This document shows, in pieces, positions 32,655 through 43,314 of a stretch of 64,000 bases of DNA (positions within the stretch are counted from its first letter, which is position 1; every line of letters starts with the position of its first letter). The notes below the pieces were generated by a model, which made no database searches, was not told where the DNA came from, and saw only the letters and a program-made list of their open reading frames with translations. This stretch comes from Azorinus chamasolen (taxonomy: Eukaryota > Mollusca > Bivalvia > Cardiida > Solecurtidae): assembly GCA_963576725.1 (NCBI GenBank), contig OY755239.1, positions 60,977,453-61,041,452 on the forward strand. The letters are read 5' to 3'. Both the position numbers and the translations under genes were made by a program.

Positions 32655-33380
32655 AGAATATCTGCCTGACGCCCGTCATCACATTCCAATCTCACTCATA
32701 CCATCATATTCCCGTCTGACCTCTATCACAATGCCCTCACCAGACCTCTAGCACCACACCAACGCCAGACCCCTATTGCCACATCCCCGTCTTAGCCCTA
32801 TTACTACACCTACACTTAACCACTATCACCTTGCCCATGCCAGAAACCTATCACCACACTAACACCTGATCCCTGTTAACACACCCTTATCACGCTAGGC
32901 CCATATCACCACACCCATTCCTAAATACTAATACAACACCAATTAATATATAGACTTCATGTCTGACCCCTATCAAAACCATCGCATCTGACAACTATCA
33001 AAACATACATGGAACCCTATTAACACACTCATATCAGACTCCTATCACCACACACATCACCCCCATCACCATGCCTACGACTGATCCCTATCAACACATC
33101 CGTGCCAGACCCATATCACTACACTCACGCCAGACCCATATCACTACCCCAAACGCTAGACCATTATCACCACATCCACACCTAACCCCTTTAATCACAT
33201 CCACCCAGATACCTATCATCATATACACTCCTGACTCTTATCACCACATCCATTCTTGATTCACCACAACCACTCATGAGCCCTATCACCAACACCCACC
33301 CCTGACCAGTATCAACACACAAACGACTGACTCCTATCATCACACACACTCCTGGCCTCTATCGTGATGCGTCTGCATTG
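32655..33380 (+). repeat. Degenerate C-rich minisatellite (25-30 bp)
   Basis: Repeats on the theme CCCTATCACCACACCCATGC and CTGACCCCTATCA, strongly C-rich and G-poor on the plus strand. No gene. Confidence 0.75.
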
Positions 33381-33599
33381 CGAAAATAGTGAGTTTAGAA
33401 TGACAGATTAACCAAAACATAAAATGAAGCACATTCACCCTCCATCCTTCCTCTACAACCTACATGCTCAACCTGAACATAAATTTTGGTAAGTTTAGGG
33501 CTGCAGATGATTGATGAACCACCTATTCACCACCCAATCCCCGTCCTCAACCAAACCAACAAATAGACCCAAACCCTTCCCTTCCTCGCCTATTAAGCC

Positions 33600-34640
33600 A
33601 CTCTATACCCCAGTCAAATTACCATCACATGCATGCCTCACATGTCAAGCTACCCTACAGTACCGCCATGTCATCTTGATGCTGATACTTCAACTGTAAA
33701 TCCACCTATACATGTACAGTCCAGCCACTTCGTCATGATACTGATACATGTACCTCACCTATCAAGTCACCCTACAGTACAACCGCTTCGTCATGATACT
33801 GATACCTCGCCTATCAAGTCACCCTGCAATACAACCGCGACGTCTTGATACTAATACCTCAATTGTCAAGCCACCATACAACCCAATCAGTCCGTCGTGA
33901 CACTGCTACCTTACATATCAAACCACTCTGCAGTACAGTTACTTCCTCTTGATACTGATACCTTATCTGTGTAGCCACACTTATCGTCCAGTAATTTCGT
34001 CATGATATTGAAACCTCGCCGATGAAAGCACCCTACAACCTGTCATGTCATATACCATGCAACCCTACAATATAGTCACTTTGTCTTGATACTGAGACCG
34101 CAACTATCAATCCAACAATACAGTCCAGTCGTTTCGTCATGAAACTCACATAATATTATCATCTATCAAGCCGCTCATGCAGTCATCTCATCCCGTAATT
34201 ATTCTGATACATCGCCTAGCAAGCCCCCCATTCAACCCTAATATCCCGTCAAGATATTGAGCCCAAACAACACAACCACTTCGTCTTCATACCTGTAGAC
34301 ACCACACTTATCAAACCACCCATATAGTTCATCCACTTCGTCTTGATACTGACCCCTCACCAATCAAACCACCCATACAGTCCATCCACTTCGTCTTGAT
34401 ACTGACACCTCACCTATCAAACCACCCATACAGTTCATCCACTTCGTCTTGATACTGACACCTCACCTATCAAACCACCCATACAGTTCATCCACTTCGT
34501 CTTGATACTGACATCTCACCTATCAAACCACCTATCAAACCACCTATATAGCCCATTATACAGAATCTACAAATCAGACCACCCATACAGTCCAGTCATT
34601 TCGCCACGATACTGACACCTCACCTATCAAGCCAGTCAAA
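33600..34640 (+). repeat. 53-bp tandem array with decayed flanks
   Basis: Units containing CCACTTCGTCTTGATACTGA, CACCTCACCTATCAA and CCACCCATACAGTTCAT. Three or four units at 34320-34530 are nearly identical; those on either side are increasingly diverged. Confidence 0.82.
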
Positions 34641-34738
34641 AAACATTCTAAATCACCGTATAAACGTTTAAAATATACAAGCGAGACACCAGTATCCAAG
34701 GTTGGAATTTCGATAAAAAAAAATATGAGACTGCTTAT

Positions 34739-35415
34739 CGTCGACGTTCTTCTAAAATGTCGTATATCGATTATGGCGAGAAAACTTTTTTCGTTTCATC
34801 TGAAAGAGCGGGAAATTCTGCATCATCCAGCAAGTCTCCAGTTTTTGTAGCCAATCGGGCGGCAAAGTTATGTCACGTGATTTTATATCGTATAATTATT
34901 GGTTAATATTTTTGTTCTTCTAAAATGTCGTATGTAGAGGAGAGCTGCTGCGAATTCAGGTGGTGTTGTCATTCAGACTAATATTTTCCCAATTAAATGT
35001 AGGAATTGAAGGTACATATGCCTTCTGTGATAAAGCAGCGTAATTAATGTACGATAATCATCTTTTATTTTTAAGAATTCGAAAGAAACATTGACATTCC
35101 AAGCTGTCGTATAACAAAGTGCATGTCAGGTTTCAAATTCGTAAATGTTGTATCCGTCGTATAATACCTCTAAACAAAAATATTCAAGTTCTTAAAGGTC
35201 GTATATTGCCGCATAAAAAAATCTAAGGGCCACAGACACAGAAGCATAAGGGACACAGACACATAAGTGACGTGCATAAACAGGTGAAAATGTCTCCTTA
35301 TGATGTGTGCCGATTTTGAGAACCGTAACTTAACAAACACAGAAATGAATATGTTTTTTTCGTTTTTCTCAAAACAAGCAAAATTGACATACGACATTGT
35401 AGAAGAACGTCGACG
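34739..35415. mobile_element. 677-bp DNA transposon-like element with 27-bp TIRs
   Basis: Begins CGTCGACGTTCTTCTA..ATGTCGTAT and ends with the inverse ATACGACATTGTAGAAGAAC..CGACG, one mismatch in 27. TTAT directly precedes the left end and directly follows the right end, a 4-bp target duplication. TTCTTCTAAAATGTCGTATG recurs internally at 34915. There is no convincing ORF. The superfamily is not known to me. Confidence 0.8.
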
Positions 35416-35840
35416 TTATGTAAACGTACCAAACAAGGCAATCGTATATTATACATGTATAAGGTAAAAATTATTGTATATCTTACATCGGTTTACCGTG
35501 TATCATATCGAGCGTTTATAGTAGGTTTATCGTGTATCGAACGCATATCGAACGTATTCGTTTACACTACTGAGTCTGGGCCAAACCTCTTTGCACGAGT
35601 AGTCACGTACGGTATTTACCCATAGCGAAAACAACTAACAACGAACTCATTGTCACGCAACAATAAATGATTACCTCAAAGCCAAACTAAACCCATTTCA
35701 ACAGGTCGTGGCAACGTGACGCTTGACTTTATCACTTGTCCTTCTAGACAAATACGGGTATTCTCCTTAAATCTTCATAAATATCCGCTTCACGGCCCAT
35801 GAGTAATGTAGAAGCTACCTATCTTCACAGTTAATGAAAA

Positions 35841-36032
35841 TACAGCAGAACCCCTCTAATGCGACCACTTAATGAACTTATAAGCAGGTGATTGCTTAAT
35901 GCAGGACAAAAGTAATGCAGAAAGCTCCTGGGAGCTTTCTGCATTACTTTTGTCCTGTATTAAGCTACCACCTGCATCTAGCACCCAGAATTATACCTCT
36001 TTTAGGTGGTATCATTAGCGGGTTTTACTGTA
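35841..36032. mobile_element. TA-flanked MITE, family E2
   Basis: TACAGCAGAACCCCTCTAAT at the left and ATTAGCGGGTTTTACTGTA at the right; hairpin AAGTAATGCAGAAAGCTCC and inverse. Confidence 0.86.
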
Positions 36033-36102
36033 TATTAAAACCCATCTACATAAATATAGAGTTTCTCTTACAAAAACGCATCACACGAAATGAAAGGTAA
36101 AT

Positions 36103-36310
36103 GCAGTGTAACCTGACTATAACAATCATGTAAATACTAAACATTCGGATCTATAAGAACAGGTGGATGCTTAATGTAGGACTAAAGTTATACGAAAAGC
36201 TCCTAACAGAGCTTTCTATATACCTGTCGTTTTGTATTAAGCTACCACTTGTCAGGAAACCCAAGAATTAAACTTCATGCTAGGGGTGGTCGTATACAGA
36301 TTATACTGTA
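36103..36310. mobile_element. E2-like MITE, diverged
   Basis: CAGTGTAACCTGACTATAAC at the left and GTCGTATACAGATTATACTG at the right, inner arms ACAGGTGGATGCTTAATGT and tip AAAGCTCCTAACAGAGCTTT. Confidence 0.75.
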
Positions 36311-36440
36311 CACGACGTGAATAAATATGGAAATTAGTTGCCTGGGTAACAAACTGACATTATATACAGAGTCCTGCTGGGCTGAGTATAGAAGAGTATA
36401 TAGTTAAGCCTGTACTCAATGACTACTTATGTAAGCAATT

Positions 36441-36655
36441 ATGCCATCATAAATATTAATTAGATTAACTGATGTAACAGGATATTGACACAGGAATGTT
36501 TGGCTATGGCAGAAACTGTAGAATCATATATATATGTGGTATATATCATAAAGCAAACAGAGCAGACCCTGATCAGACGGCTCCTGTAGGAGCCGTCTGA
36601 TCTGGGTCTACTCTGTTTGCAAAGGCGTAGAAATGCGTATTTATAATTCATAATT
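36441..36655 (+). mobile_element. Family B MITE, left end truncated
   Basis: ATGCCATCATAAATATTAAT, then the complete hairpin GCAGACCCTGATCAGACGGC...GATCTGGGTCTACTCTG with tip GGCTCCTGTAGGAGCC and GCGTAGAAATGCGTATTTAT. Confidence 0.8.
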
Positions 36656-36869
36656 TAGCGTGACACTGGCACATATGTTATAATCTTAGGAATTTTTTTA
36701 GAGATCCAGATTAAAAAGTAACTCCACATCTCATCATACTGTTTGACGCCCAGAGTGTACGTATATATAGGAAAAGACAATATGCAATGTAAAACATGCT
36801 CACAGATATGAACAGGTCAACTTTTCAGGTCTATGTATGTTATGAGTGTTACGTGGGTTTTTTAAATCA

Positions 36870-37130
36870 TAAGATAACATGATACATGCGCATAACAACA
36901 TAATACTATAATAAATTATGCGCATAGCCACGTGCGCGAAGCCACATATAACAAGATAACATGTTACATGCACGTAGCCCCATATTACAAGATATAACAT
37001 GCTGCATGCGCGTAGCCACATATAACATGTTACATGCGCATAGCCACATATAGCAAGAAACATGCTGCATACGCATAGCCACATATAACAAGATAGCATG
37101 CTGCATGCACGTAGCCACGATAACAAGATA
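36870..37130. repeat. About 40-bp minisatellite
   Basis: Five or six imperfect units of CATGCGCGTAGCCACATATA and ACAAGATAACATGCTG. Confidence 0.8.
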
Positions 37131-37384
37131 AAATCGGCATAGTCAAAGTAAGCTTTGACCGTATAATTTAATTATTTTCACGCTGAATTTTAGAGTGGAA
37201 TAACTTGCTAGTTGATTTTGTATGGAAAGCAGCATAGACACTGATCACTGTTTCCGTATCTAGCATTCAAAGCGTTAAAGTACAAATTCATGCAAGACTT
37301 CACATATGTTTTAGACTTTGGTATTTACCAGTCAACCAGTAATACGAATTCTAGAACTGGTTCTTGGGGTATGTGAACTAAGGA

Positions 37385-37600
37385 ACATTCATTCATTCAT
37401 TCATTCATTTATTCATTCACGCATTCATTCATTCATTCATTCATTCATTCATTCATTCATTCATTCATTTGATCGTTCATTCGTTCGTTCGTGTGTTTGT
37501 TCTTTCGTCTGTTCGTTCGTTCGTTCGTTCATTCATTCATTCATTCATTCATGCATTCATGCATTCATTCATTCATTCATTCATTCATTCATTCATTCAA
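37385..37600. repeat. TTCA/TTCG tetranucleotide microsatellite
   Basis: Long ATTC runs with a central block of TTCG and GTTTG variants (37475-37535). ORFs here are repeat artefacts. Confidence 0.95.
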
Positions 37601-38024
37601 ACGGTGTCGTATTTGAATATTTTCATGTGTATCTTGGTCAATATGTCGTAAACGTTGACAGATTAACTAATCACAGCGTCTATCACACACTAATTGTATT
37701 AGAATACTGATTAAGATCGACCACAAAAGGGAACTATTCGATAGTATAACTTAAACAGTATGTACGATTCTGCTAGACCAAAGGATGGTTCTAACAGGAC
37801 TCCATACATATGTAGGCTAAGCATGTATTACTGCATTAAACACAAACAAAAATGCGCAGTTACTGATATGATACGATAATCTTTAACTCGTAGCCCGACA
37901 CATATTTTATCACTTTGTCCTCCTTGAATATTAATTAGGCAAAGCTTTACAAAACTATACAGGGTATGTTGAAATGAGTTTCACGGACAACACCACAGAG
38001 CATGAAGGTATAGATTTTCCATGG

Positions 38025-38100
38025 CAAAACGTGCAGACCCGGATGAGAGAGTTCCTATAGGAGCCCTTTCATCTGGGTCTTCACTGTTTTCAAATGCAAC
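38025..38100. mobile_element. Family A/H-like hairpin fragment
   Basis: GTGCAGACCCGGATGAGAGAG with tip TTCCTATAGGAG and ATCTGGGTCTTCACTG. The outer ends are absent. Confidence 0.6.
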
Positions 38101-38179
38101 TATATTTGTTACTGGCGGGTTATGGGCTAAAATGGGTGTTGACCATAAACCACTTTTACAGCTTATCCCTATCTGACTC

Positions 38180-38450
38180 GCACGTGCAAACAGCTTGAAC
38201 CTAGTTACGACGTCGAGTAAAGCGGCGTCACACCAGGATCCAAGCTGTTTGACATTCAGTAAATGGTTTCTTAACATTTTGGAAAGCAATCGAAAAAAAG
38301 GCGATCCTTGCACCGATTCAGATTACAAACATTAATGTTTACTAGATACATTTAAGGGTTGACTCTTTCCCTGCCAACTTTTATTATCTACAAACTTTGT
38401 CGGCTACTACAATGTTCATTTTTCTTCATTTTTCTTCATTTTTGTTTCAA
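38180..38450. mobile_element. C2 element, empty-site copy
   Basis: CAAACAGCTTGAACCTAGTT, GACATTCAGTAAATGGTTTC, TTAACATTTTGGAAAGC, CCTTGCACCGATTCAGATT, then TTGACTCTTTCCCTGCC and ATCTACAAACTTTGTCGGC. Tandem neighbour of the following copy; its TTAA at 38271-38274 is unoccupied. Confidence 0.7.
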
Positions 38451-38950
38451 AAAAGTCACAGTATCAAACCGTTAGAATCCTGATGAGACGCCTGAGCTGT
38501 GTGACACTCAATAAATGCTTTCTTAACCCTTCGCTTGCTATTCACGTCAATATACCTACCTGTAAATAGTGAAGACCCAGATGAGACAGCTCCTGCAGGA
38601 GCTGTCTCATCAGGGTCTGCACTATTTACAAGTTGATTGTGCAACCAGTGCACTCCACAGCAGTAATTGCATAGCGAAATACTTGTACACAGTTAAGATA
38701 TATGTAAATGTACAACAGGGCATTGGTAAAGAAGGAGAAATGTATTTTAAAATTCAGCAAGCGAAGGGTTAACATTTTTGAAAACAAATCGATAGTAGGC
38801 AATCCTTGCACCGAATCAGATTGTTAGCATACATTAATGTTTACGAGATATGGGTTAACTCTTTTGTTGCCAAATTTTGTCATCTGCAAATTTTGTCGGC
38901 TGCTACGATTTTTAATTTCTTCATTTTAGTTTTAAAAAATCACAGTAACA
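38451..38950. mobile_element. C2 element interrupted by family A
   Basis: Same order as the preceding copy: GACACTCAATAAATGCTTTC, then a family A MITE, then TTAACATTTTTGAAAAC, CCTTGCACCGAATCAGATT, TTAACTCTTTTGTTGCC and TTTTGTCGGCTGCTAC. Confidence 0.7.
38523..38772 (+). mobile_element. TTAA-flanked MITE, family A (copy 4)
   Basis: Perfect ends TTAACCCTTCGCTTGCT and AGCAAGCGAAGGGTTAA, full hairpin with A:A mismatch. It sits in the TTAA that is empty in the neighbouring C2 copy, which demonstrates TTAA duplication. Confidence 0.93.
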
Positions 38951-39065
38951 GACAGTTTGGATCCTGGTGAGATGTCGAGTTACTCGGCGACTCATTTTGA
39001 TCCAAACTGTGCATAGGTAAAAATGTATTCACAGGTGCGACATAAGCAGTGAAGCTCATTGTTCC
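38950..39065. mobile_element. Family C hairpin element
   Basis: GACAGTTTGGATCCTGGTGAG with tip TCGAGTTACTCGGCGA and TTTTGATCCAAACTGT, then GCATAGGTAAAAATGTATTC. Confidence 0.6.
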
Positions 39066-39144
39066 ACTATCGTCAATTTGCAGTATATCCCTTTTCATTA
39101 TATAATTTATCATATGTTTGCACAAAGTCAGACCTGTTGCAATC

Positions 39145-39358
39145 TACAGTAAAATCTCTATTATTCGAACACTAAAATACATGTACGTATTATTATCGAT
39201 CTTTAAGTCAGGTGGTAGCTTAATGCATGGTGAAAGTCATGCAGAAAGCTCCAAGAGGAGCTTTCTGCATGACTTTCACCATGCACTAAGCAGCCATCTG
39301 CCTAAAAGGGTCTAAATTCTTGTATACAGAAAATTCGAATAATCGATATTTTATTGTA
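39145..39358. mobile_element. TA-flanked MITE, family E3
   Basis: TACAGTAAAATCTCTATTAT at the left and AATCGATATTTTATTGTA at the right; hairpin GTCATGCAGAAAGCTCCAAG. Confidence 0.86.
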
Positions 39359-39523
39359 CATGTATTGTGATTTCCCATTTGTTCCAAGTAAATTTAGAAA
39401 CAATCGATTGTTTGTCAATCAACTGTTTGTAACTTACTGAGTTCCAGGATGATCGGTGTCTCATCTAGATCAATGTTATTGTATCTGCTAATGTCAGACA
39501 CGTAGAGATAAGCGGGGAAAGGG

Positions 39524-39690
39524 CTAACCCTTTCACCGCCAGTGTCGCATAAATGCACCACGACAAATAGTGCAGTCCATCAGGGACTTCACTTTTTGTC
39601 TCAAACTCTATTTCTATATATCTGCTTTATTCCTTTGAAATTTGCATGTATTTATCTCGTTTCCTTATTGTACCGAATGATTTTACATGA
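39524..39690 (+). mobile_element. Family I MITE, truncated
   Basis: AACCCTTTCACCGCCAGTGT, CGACAAATAGTGCAGTCC, AGGGACTTCACTTTTTGTC and CCTTTGAAATTTGCATG. The hairpin tip and the right end are missing. Confidence 0.75.
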
Positions 39691-39734
39691 TGAAAACAAG
39701 AGTGTGTTTGTGAAACAGATAATAATTTTATGCT

Positions 39735-39975
39735 CCCGACATTTGATTCTGAAGGACGACCTTGACCTTGGACCCATGGACCAGGGAGCTGAACGCGACA
39801 CATCGTCTTTGTGCGGTGAACATTTGTGTCAGGTTATTTTGAAATCCATTCACAGATAAAAAAAAAGTTTCAGAAGGAACACGAAATTTGGGACGGACGA
39901 ATGGAAGGACAGACGGACGGACAATGCGATTATTATATGCCCGCCGTGTGTGTGTGGGGGGCGGGGGGCATAAAA
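39735..39975 (+). repeat. Interspersed repeat with CTTGACCTTGGACC and GGACGGACGG
   Basis: GACGACCTTGACCTTGGACC, GGTGAACATTTGTGTCAGG, TGAAATCCATTCACAGAT, then a GGACGGACGA-type run and GGCATAAAAAC. Related in layout to 18055-18345. Confidence 0.5.
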
Positions 39976-40034
39976 ACATGTCTGCCAGACCCGTTGCATT
40001 ATTTACTTACTTCTGATTCGTTAAAGTGTTTGAG

Positions 40035-40170
40035 AAATATTGATCGAGTGTCAAACAGCTTGGTTCCTGATGAGACGCCGAGTTACTCGGTGCCGGCGTC
40101 AGATGAGACGCCGAGTTAATCAGCGCCGGCGTCCCATCTTGACCCAAGCTGTTTGCAAATGAGAGTCTGC
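40035..40170. mobile_element. Family C2 MITE with duplicated hairpin arm
   Basis: GTCAAACAGCTTGGTTCCTG, then GATGAGACGCCGAGTTA twice (40069 and 40103), and CATCTTGACCCAAGCTGTTTG. Confidence 0.65.
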
Positions 40171-40212
40171 TCACGCTAAGAATGATGGGATTGATGCAAG
40201 ATGAAGGTTATG

Positions 40213-40421
40213 TACAGTTAAACCCCTCTAATGCGACCACCAAATAGAGGCATACTTATTGGTGACAGGGGCAGGTGGTAGCTTAATGCAGGACGGAAGT
40301 TATGCAGAAAGCTCATTTAGGAGCTTTCTGCATAACTTTCGTCCTGCATTAAGCAACCACCTGCTTATAAAGACAGAAATGTTTATTCATTAAGTGGTCG
40401 CATTAGATGGGTTTTACTCTA
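40213..40421. mobile_element. TA-flanked MITE, family E2
   Basis: TACAGTTAAACCCCTCTAAT at the left and GCATTAGATGGGTTTTACT at the right; GGCAGGTGGTAGCTTAATGC inner arm and complete hairpin. Confidence 0.86.
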
Positions 40422-40425
40422 TCTG

Positions 40426-40590
40426 TTAACAGCAAGCCAGATTTCAAACGACCCGGATCAATGATTTTCCCTGGTGAATATTCGTGTAAAGAAAGAGGTT
40501 ATATTTCAGTTAACAGCAACCTAGATTTTAAACGACCCAGGTCATTGATTTTCCCTGTTGAATATTCGAGTAAGAAATCATTACACTATG
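40426..40590 (+). repeat. About 84-bp tandem duplication
   Basis: GTTAACAGCAAGCCAGATTT...TTTTCCCTGGTGAATATTCG is repeated as GTTAACAGCAACCTAGATTT...TTTTCCCTGTTGAATATTCG. Confidence 0.8.
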
Positions 40591-40651
40591 AAGAGGTTAC
40601 GTTTTATAATGGGATAAGTACCCGGGATATTTTGGTGTTGGTAGATTTTCA

Positions 40652-40821
40652 TCAGAGGTCCAGATAAGACGCGTAAATTAAAACATTTTCAAGCATAACT
40701 TCTCCACCAAACCCTATACTGTGACCGCTCTTTAGAATCGTCTCTTCGAGAGTGGTCACATTATAGAGTTTGGTGGAGAAATGACGAGTTTAGTATTTGG
40801 GTAGGCATCGTTATCTGTAGC
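40652..40821. mobile_element. Family G1 element, shortened hairpin
   Basis: GGTCCAGATAAGACGCGTAA at the left, GTAGGCATCGTTATCTGTAG at the right. Hairpin GACCGCTCTTTAGAATCGTC is cut after TTCGAGAG. Confidence 0.75.
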
Positions 40822-40834
40822 TCTGACTCGATTA

Positions 40835-40935
40835 TAGAGTCAGATCTATTATAAAGTCATAAGCAACTAGAGAAGACTCTCTTCAGCCGGTTCCTACAGG
40901 AGCCGTCTGATTTGGATCTACTCTATTTGCACCCT
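40835..40935 (+). mobile_element. Family B MITE fragment
   Basis: GAGTCAGATCTATTATAAAG and a worn hairpin with tip GGTTCCTACAGGAGCC, then GATCTACTCTATTTGC. Confidence 0.6.
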
Positions 40936-41417
40936 GTAGATTGAGATCTTCTTAGACAGTGAATGAACATGAAATGTTATAACTGTTTACTACAACACAA
41001 AGGTCAGCATTGTCACTTCTCCATAATCGTTTTATACCACATGAGCATCTATGTTAATACCACTTAAGAACCTATGTTTATACCACATAAGAATACGTGG
41101 TTATACCTGTTCAGGCTCGACTGTTGTCGTTGTTTTGCGAAATAGTTTTCTTCTGCATATAATTGTTGGACAATGTGTAGTTTACCTGTCGGAATGTTAG
41201 TCGAAGGTGTTACAAATTATAATCGTGAAAAACATTCGACCGGATTTTTTTGTCGATTGCGTCAATATTTTTGTTGATTATTGTTTTGAGATCATTCAAG
41301 GTTTCTTTTTTTGAATGAGTCTCCCGATAATCAATAAACTTACTTACATATGCGATAACATGGTGACAAGTATTTCCCGGTATTTTTCTCCATAAACAAA
41401 CGCGATCCTGGCCGTAA

Positions 41418-41665
41418 TTAACCTTTTCCCTGATGAATATTCATATAGGAAATAATGACGTCATAAATATTAATAACATTATTTGTTATAATGGCTTATG
41501 AACACATGACACTTTGGCTCAGGAAGAAGCTGTAGAATCAGATCTATATTACACAATAAGCAAACAGAGCAGACCCTGGTTAGACGGCTCCTATAGGAGC
41601 CGTCTGATCTGGGTCTACTCTGTTTGCAGATGCGTTAAATGCGCTTACGTAAGGGGAATGGTTAA
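41418..41665 (+). mobile_element. TTAA-flanked MITE, family B
   Basis: TTAACCTTTTCCCTGATGAA and AGGGGAATGGTTAA. Complete hairpin, tip GGCTCCTATAGGAGCC. Confidence 0.88.
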
Positions 41666-41695
41666 CACTTATGAAGCTGTGTATATCATGTCTAT

Positions 41696-41890
41696 TTAAC
41701 CTCAGTCTGCTGAGCAAATTATGTTTACACAATGTTGCACCTATTACAAATTCAAGATATAACCAGTTTAAAAATGCAAACAGGACGCCAAACAGTTTGG
41801 ATTCTGAAGAGACGCCTAGTGACTCAACATCTCATCTGGATCCAAATTCTTGCAAAGGTGTCCCTGGATCGTTAGACAGCAGGCTAAAGA
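41696..41890 (-). mobile_element. Family C MITE
   Basis: TTAACCTCAGTCTGCTGAGC at the left, CAGCAGGCTAAAG at the right; hairpin GTTTGGATTCTGAAGAGACG and CATCTCATCTGGATCC. Confidence 0.7.
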
Positions 41891-41924
41891 TGAAATTGAT
41901 TGTAAATGTTTACTTACCGTATCT

Positions 41925-42040
41925 TCGTCTAAGCTCCGGAGAAATTACTGACTGGGTGTAAGACGATTTGGATCCTAATAAGGCGCCGAATACTCAGCGT
42001 CTCATCTGGATCCAAACTTTCACAAATGCAAATGAGGTCG
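41925..42040. mobile_element. Family C2 MITE fragment
   Basis: CTGACTGGGTGTAAGACGATT, GGATCCTAATAAGGCGCCG and GCGTCTCATCTGGATCCAAA, then CAAATGAGGTCGCGCTAACC. Confidence 0.6.
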
Positions 42041-42064
42041 CGCTAACCCTTAGCAGGGGTTGGG

Positions 42065-42314
42065 TTAACCCTTCGCTTGCTGAATTTTAAAATACATTTC
42101 TCCTTCTTTACCCATGCCCTGATGTATAATTACATATATCTTCACAGTGTACAAGTATTTCGCTGTGCAATCACTGCTCTGAAGTGCACAGGTTGTACAA
42201 TCAACTTGTAAATAATGCAGACCCTGATGAGACAGCTCCTACAGGAGTTGTCTCATCTGGGTCTTCACTATTTACAGGTAGGTATATTGACGTGAATAGC
42301 AAGCGAAGTGTTAA
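42065..42314 (-). mobile_element. TTAA-flanked MITE, family A (copy 5)
   Basis: TTAACCCTTCGCTTGCTGAA at the left, AGCAAGCGAAGTGTTAA at the right; T:T mismatch as expected for this orientation. Confidence 0.92.
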
Positions 42315-42363
42315 CTATTTGCCTAACATAGTCAATGACGATATCGTGACTACATTATATCAG

Positions 42364-42560
42364 CCCCTTTACCTGTTCAATATTCATGTAAAAAATGGTA
42401 CCATCATGAATATTTATTAGCTGTATTTTTATCATGTAATATTTTCAAGGGAAAATTTTGCTTTAATAAAAACGGTAGAATCAGGTCTATATCATGGCAT
42501 AAACAAGAACAGGAGTCATCTGATCTGGGTATACTCCGTTTGCAAAGGATGAAAAGGGCG
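42364..42560 (+). mobile_element. Family B MITE, hairpin deleted
   Basis: CCCTTTACCTGTTCAATATTC at the left; only GAGTCATCTGATCTGGGTAT of the hairpin remains; ends at the next B element. Confidence 0.65.
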
Positions 42561-42563
42561 TAA

Positions 42564-42813
42564 TCAACCCTTTCCCTGTTGTATATTCATGTAAGAAATA
42601 ATGACGCCATGAATATTAATAAGATTATTTTTGTATAATGGCATATGAACACATGACATTTTGGCTGAGACAGAAGCTGTAGAATCAGATCTATAATATA
42701 CCTTAAGCAAACAGAGCAGACCCTGACCAGACGGCTCCTATAGGAGCCGTCTGATCTAGGTCTACTCTGTTTGCAGACGCGTGAAAATGCGTATACATAA
42801 GGGAAAGGGTCAA
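42564..42813 (+). mobile_element. Family B MITE flanked by TCAA
   Basis: A complete B element (TCAACCCTTTCCCTGTTG ... GGGAAAGGGTCAA) whose direct flanking repeat is TCAA on both sides instead of TTAA. Hairpin GCAGACCCTGACCAGACGGC complete. Confidence 0.85.
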
Positions 42814-42911
42814 GAGGGGAAGGGTTAAGAATATTATTTGGACGTTAAAGGTATTTGTAATAAAATATTTGAATTTCAATGAACATCACGGTTTGTAATA
42901 ATGCAGAATGT

Positions 42912-43155
42912 TTAACCCTTCGCTTGCTATTCGCGTCAATATACCTACCTGTAAGTAGTGAAGACCCAGATGAGACAGCTCCAGCAGGAGCTGTCTCATC
43001 AGGGTCTGCACTTTTTACAAATTGATTGTGCAAACAGCGCACTCCGCAGCAGTCATTGCACAGCGAAATACTTTGTGAAGATATATATAATTATACAACA
43101 GGGCATGGGTAAAGAAGGAGAAATGTGTTTCAAAATTCAGCAAGAGAAGGGTTAA
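42912..43155 (+). mobile_element. TTAA-flanked MITE, family A (copy 6)
   Basis: TTAACCCTTCGCTTGCTATT and GCAAGAGAAGGGTTAA; lies 159 bp from the exon 1 splice donor of DUOX, inside intron 1. Hairpin tip GCTCCAGCAGGAGC, A:A mismatch. Confidence 0.92.
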
Positions 43156-43314
43156 TTCAAACAAAGAAATAATAGAATGAAACAACAAGCAATGGATTCT
43201 GTGTTCTACAATGCATGGGCGAAATGGTGACACATCAGAAATAAATACATAACATTTTGAAAAAGACATAAAATGTCTGGATATAATCTGCAAAATAAAT
43301 CTCTTCAAACTCAC

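Larger units (their letters stand above)
13233..43314 (-). other. DUOX intron 1 (about 30 kb)
   Basis: Phase 1 intron bounded by GTGAGT at 43309-43314 and the acceptor above 13232. It holds no host exon I can detect. It is packed with MITEs, tandem arrays, a giant palindrome and microsatellites listed below. Stretches with nothing recognised: 14710-15480 apart from short minisatellite pieces, 15760-16100, 16783-17110, 17480-17810, 19611-19970, 21015-21720, 23840-24110, 27700-28116, 28433-28967, 35416-35840, 37600-38020 and 40936-41417. Confidence 0.8.

Noticed and set aside
37318..37710. 130-codon frame with FIHSFIHS repeats
   Set aside because: Translation of the TTCA microsatellite.
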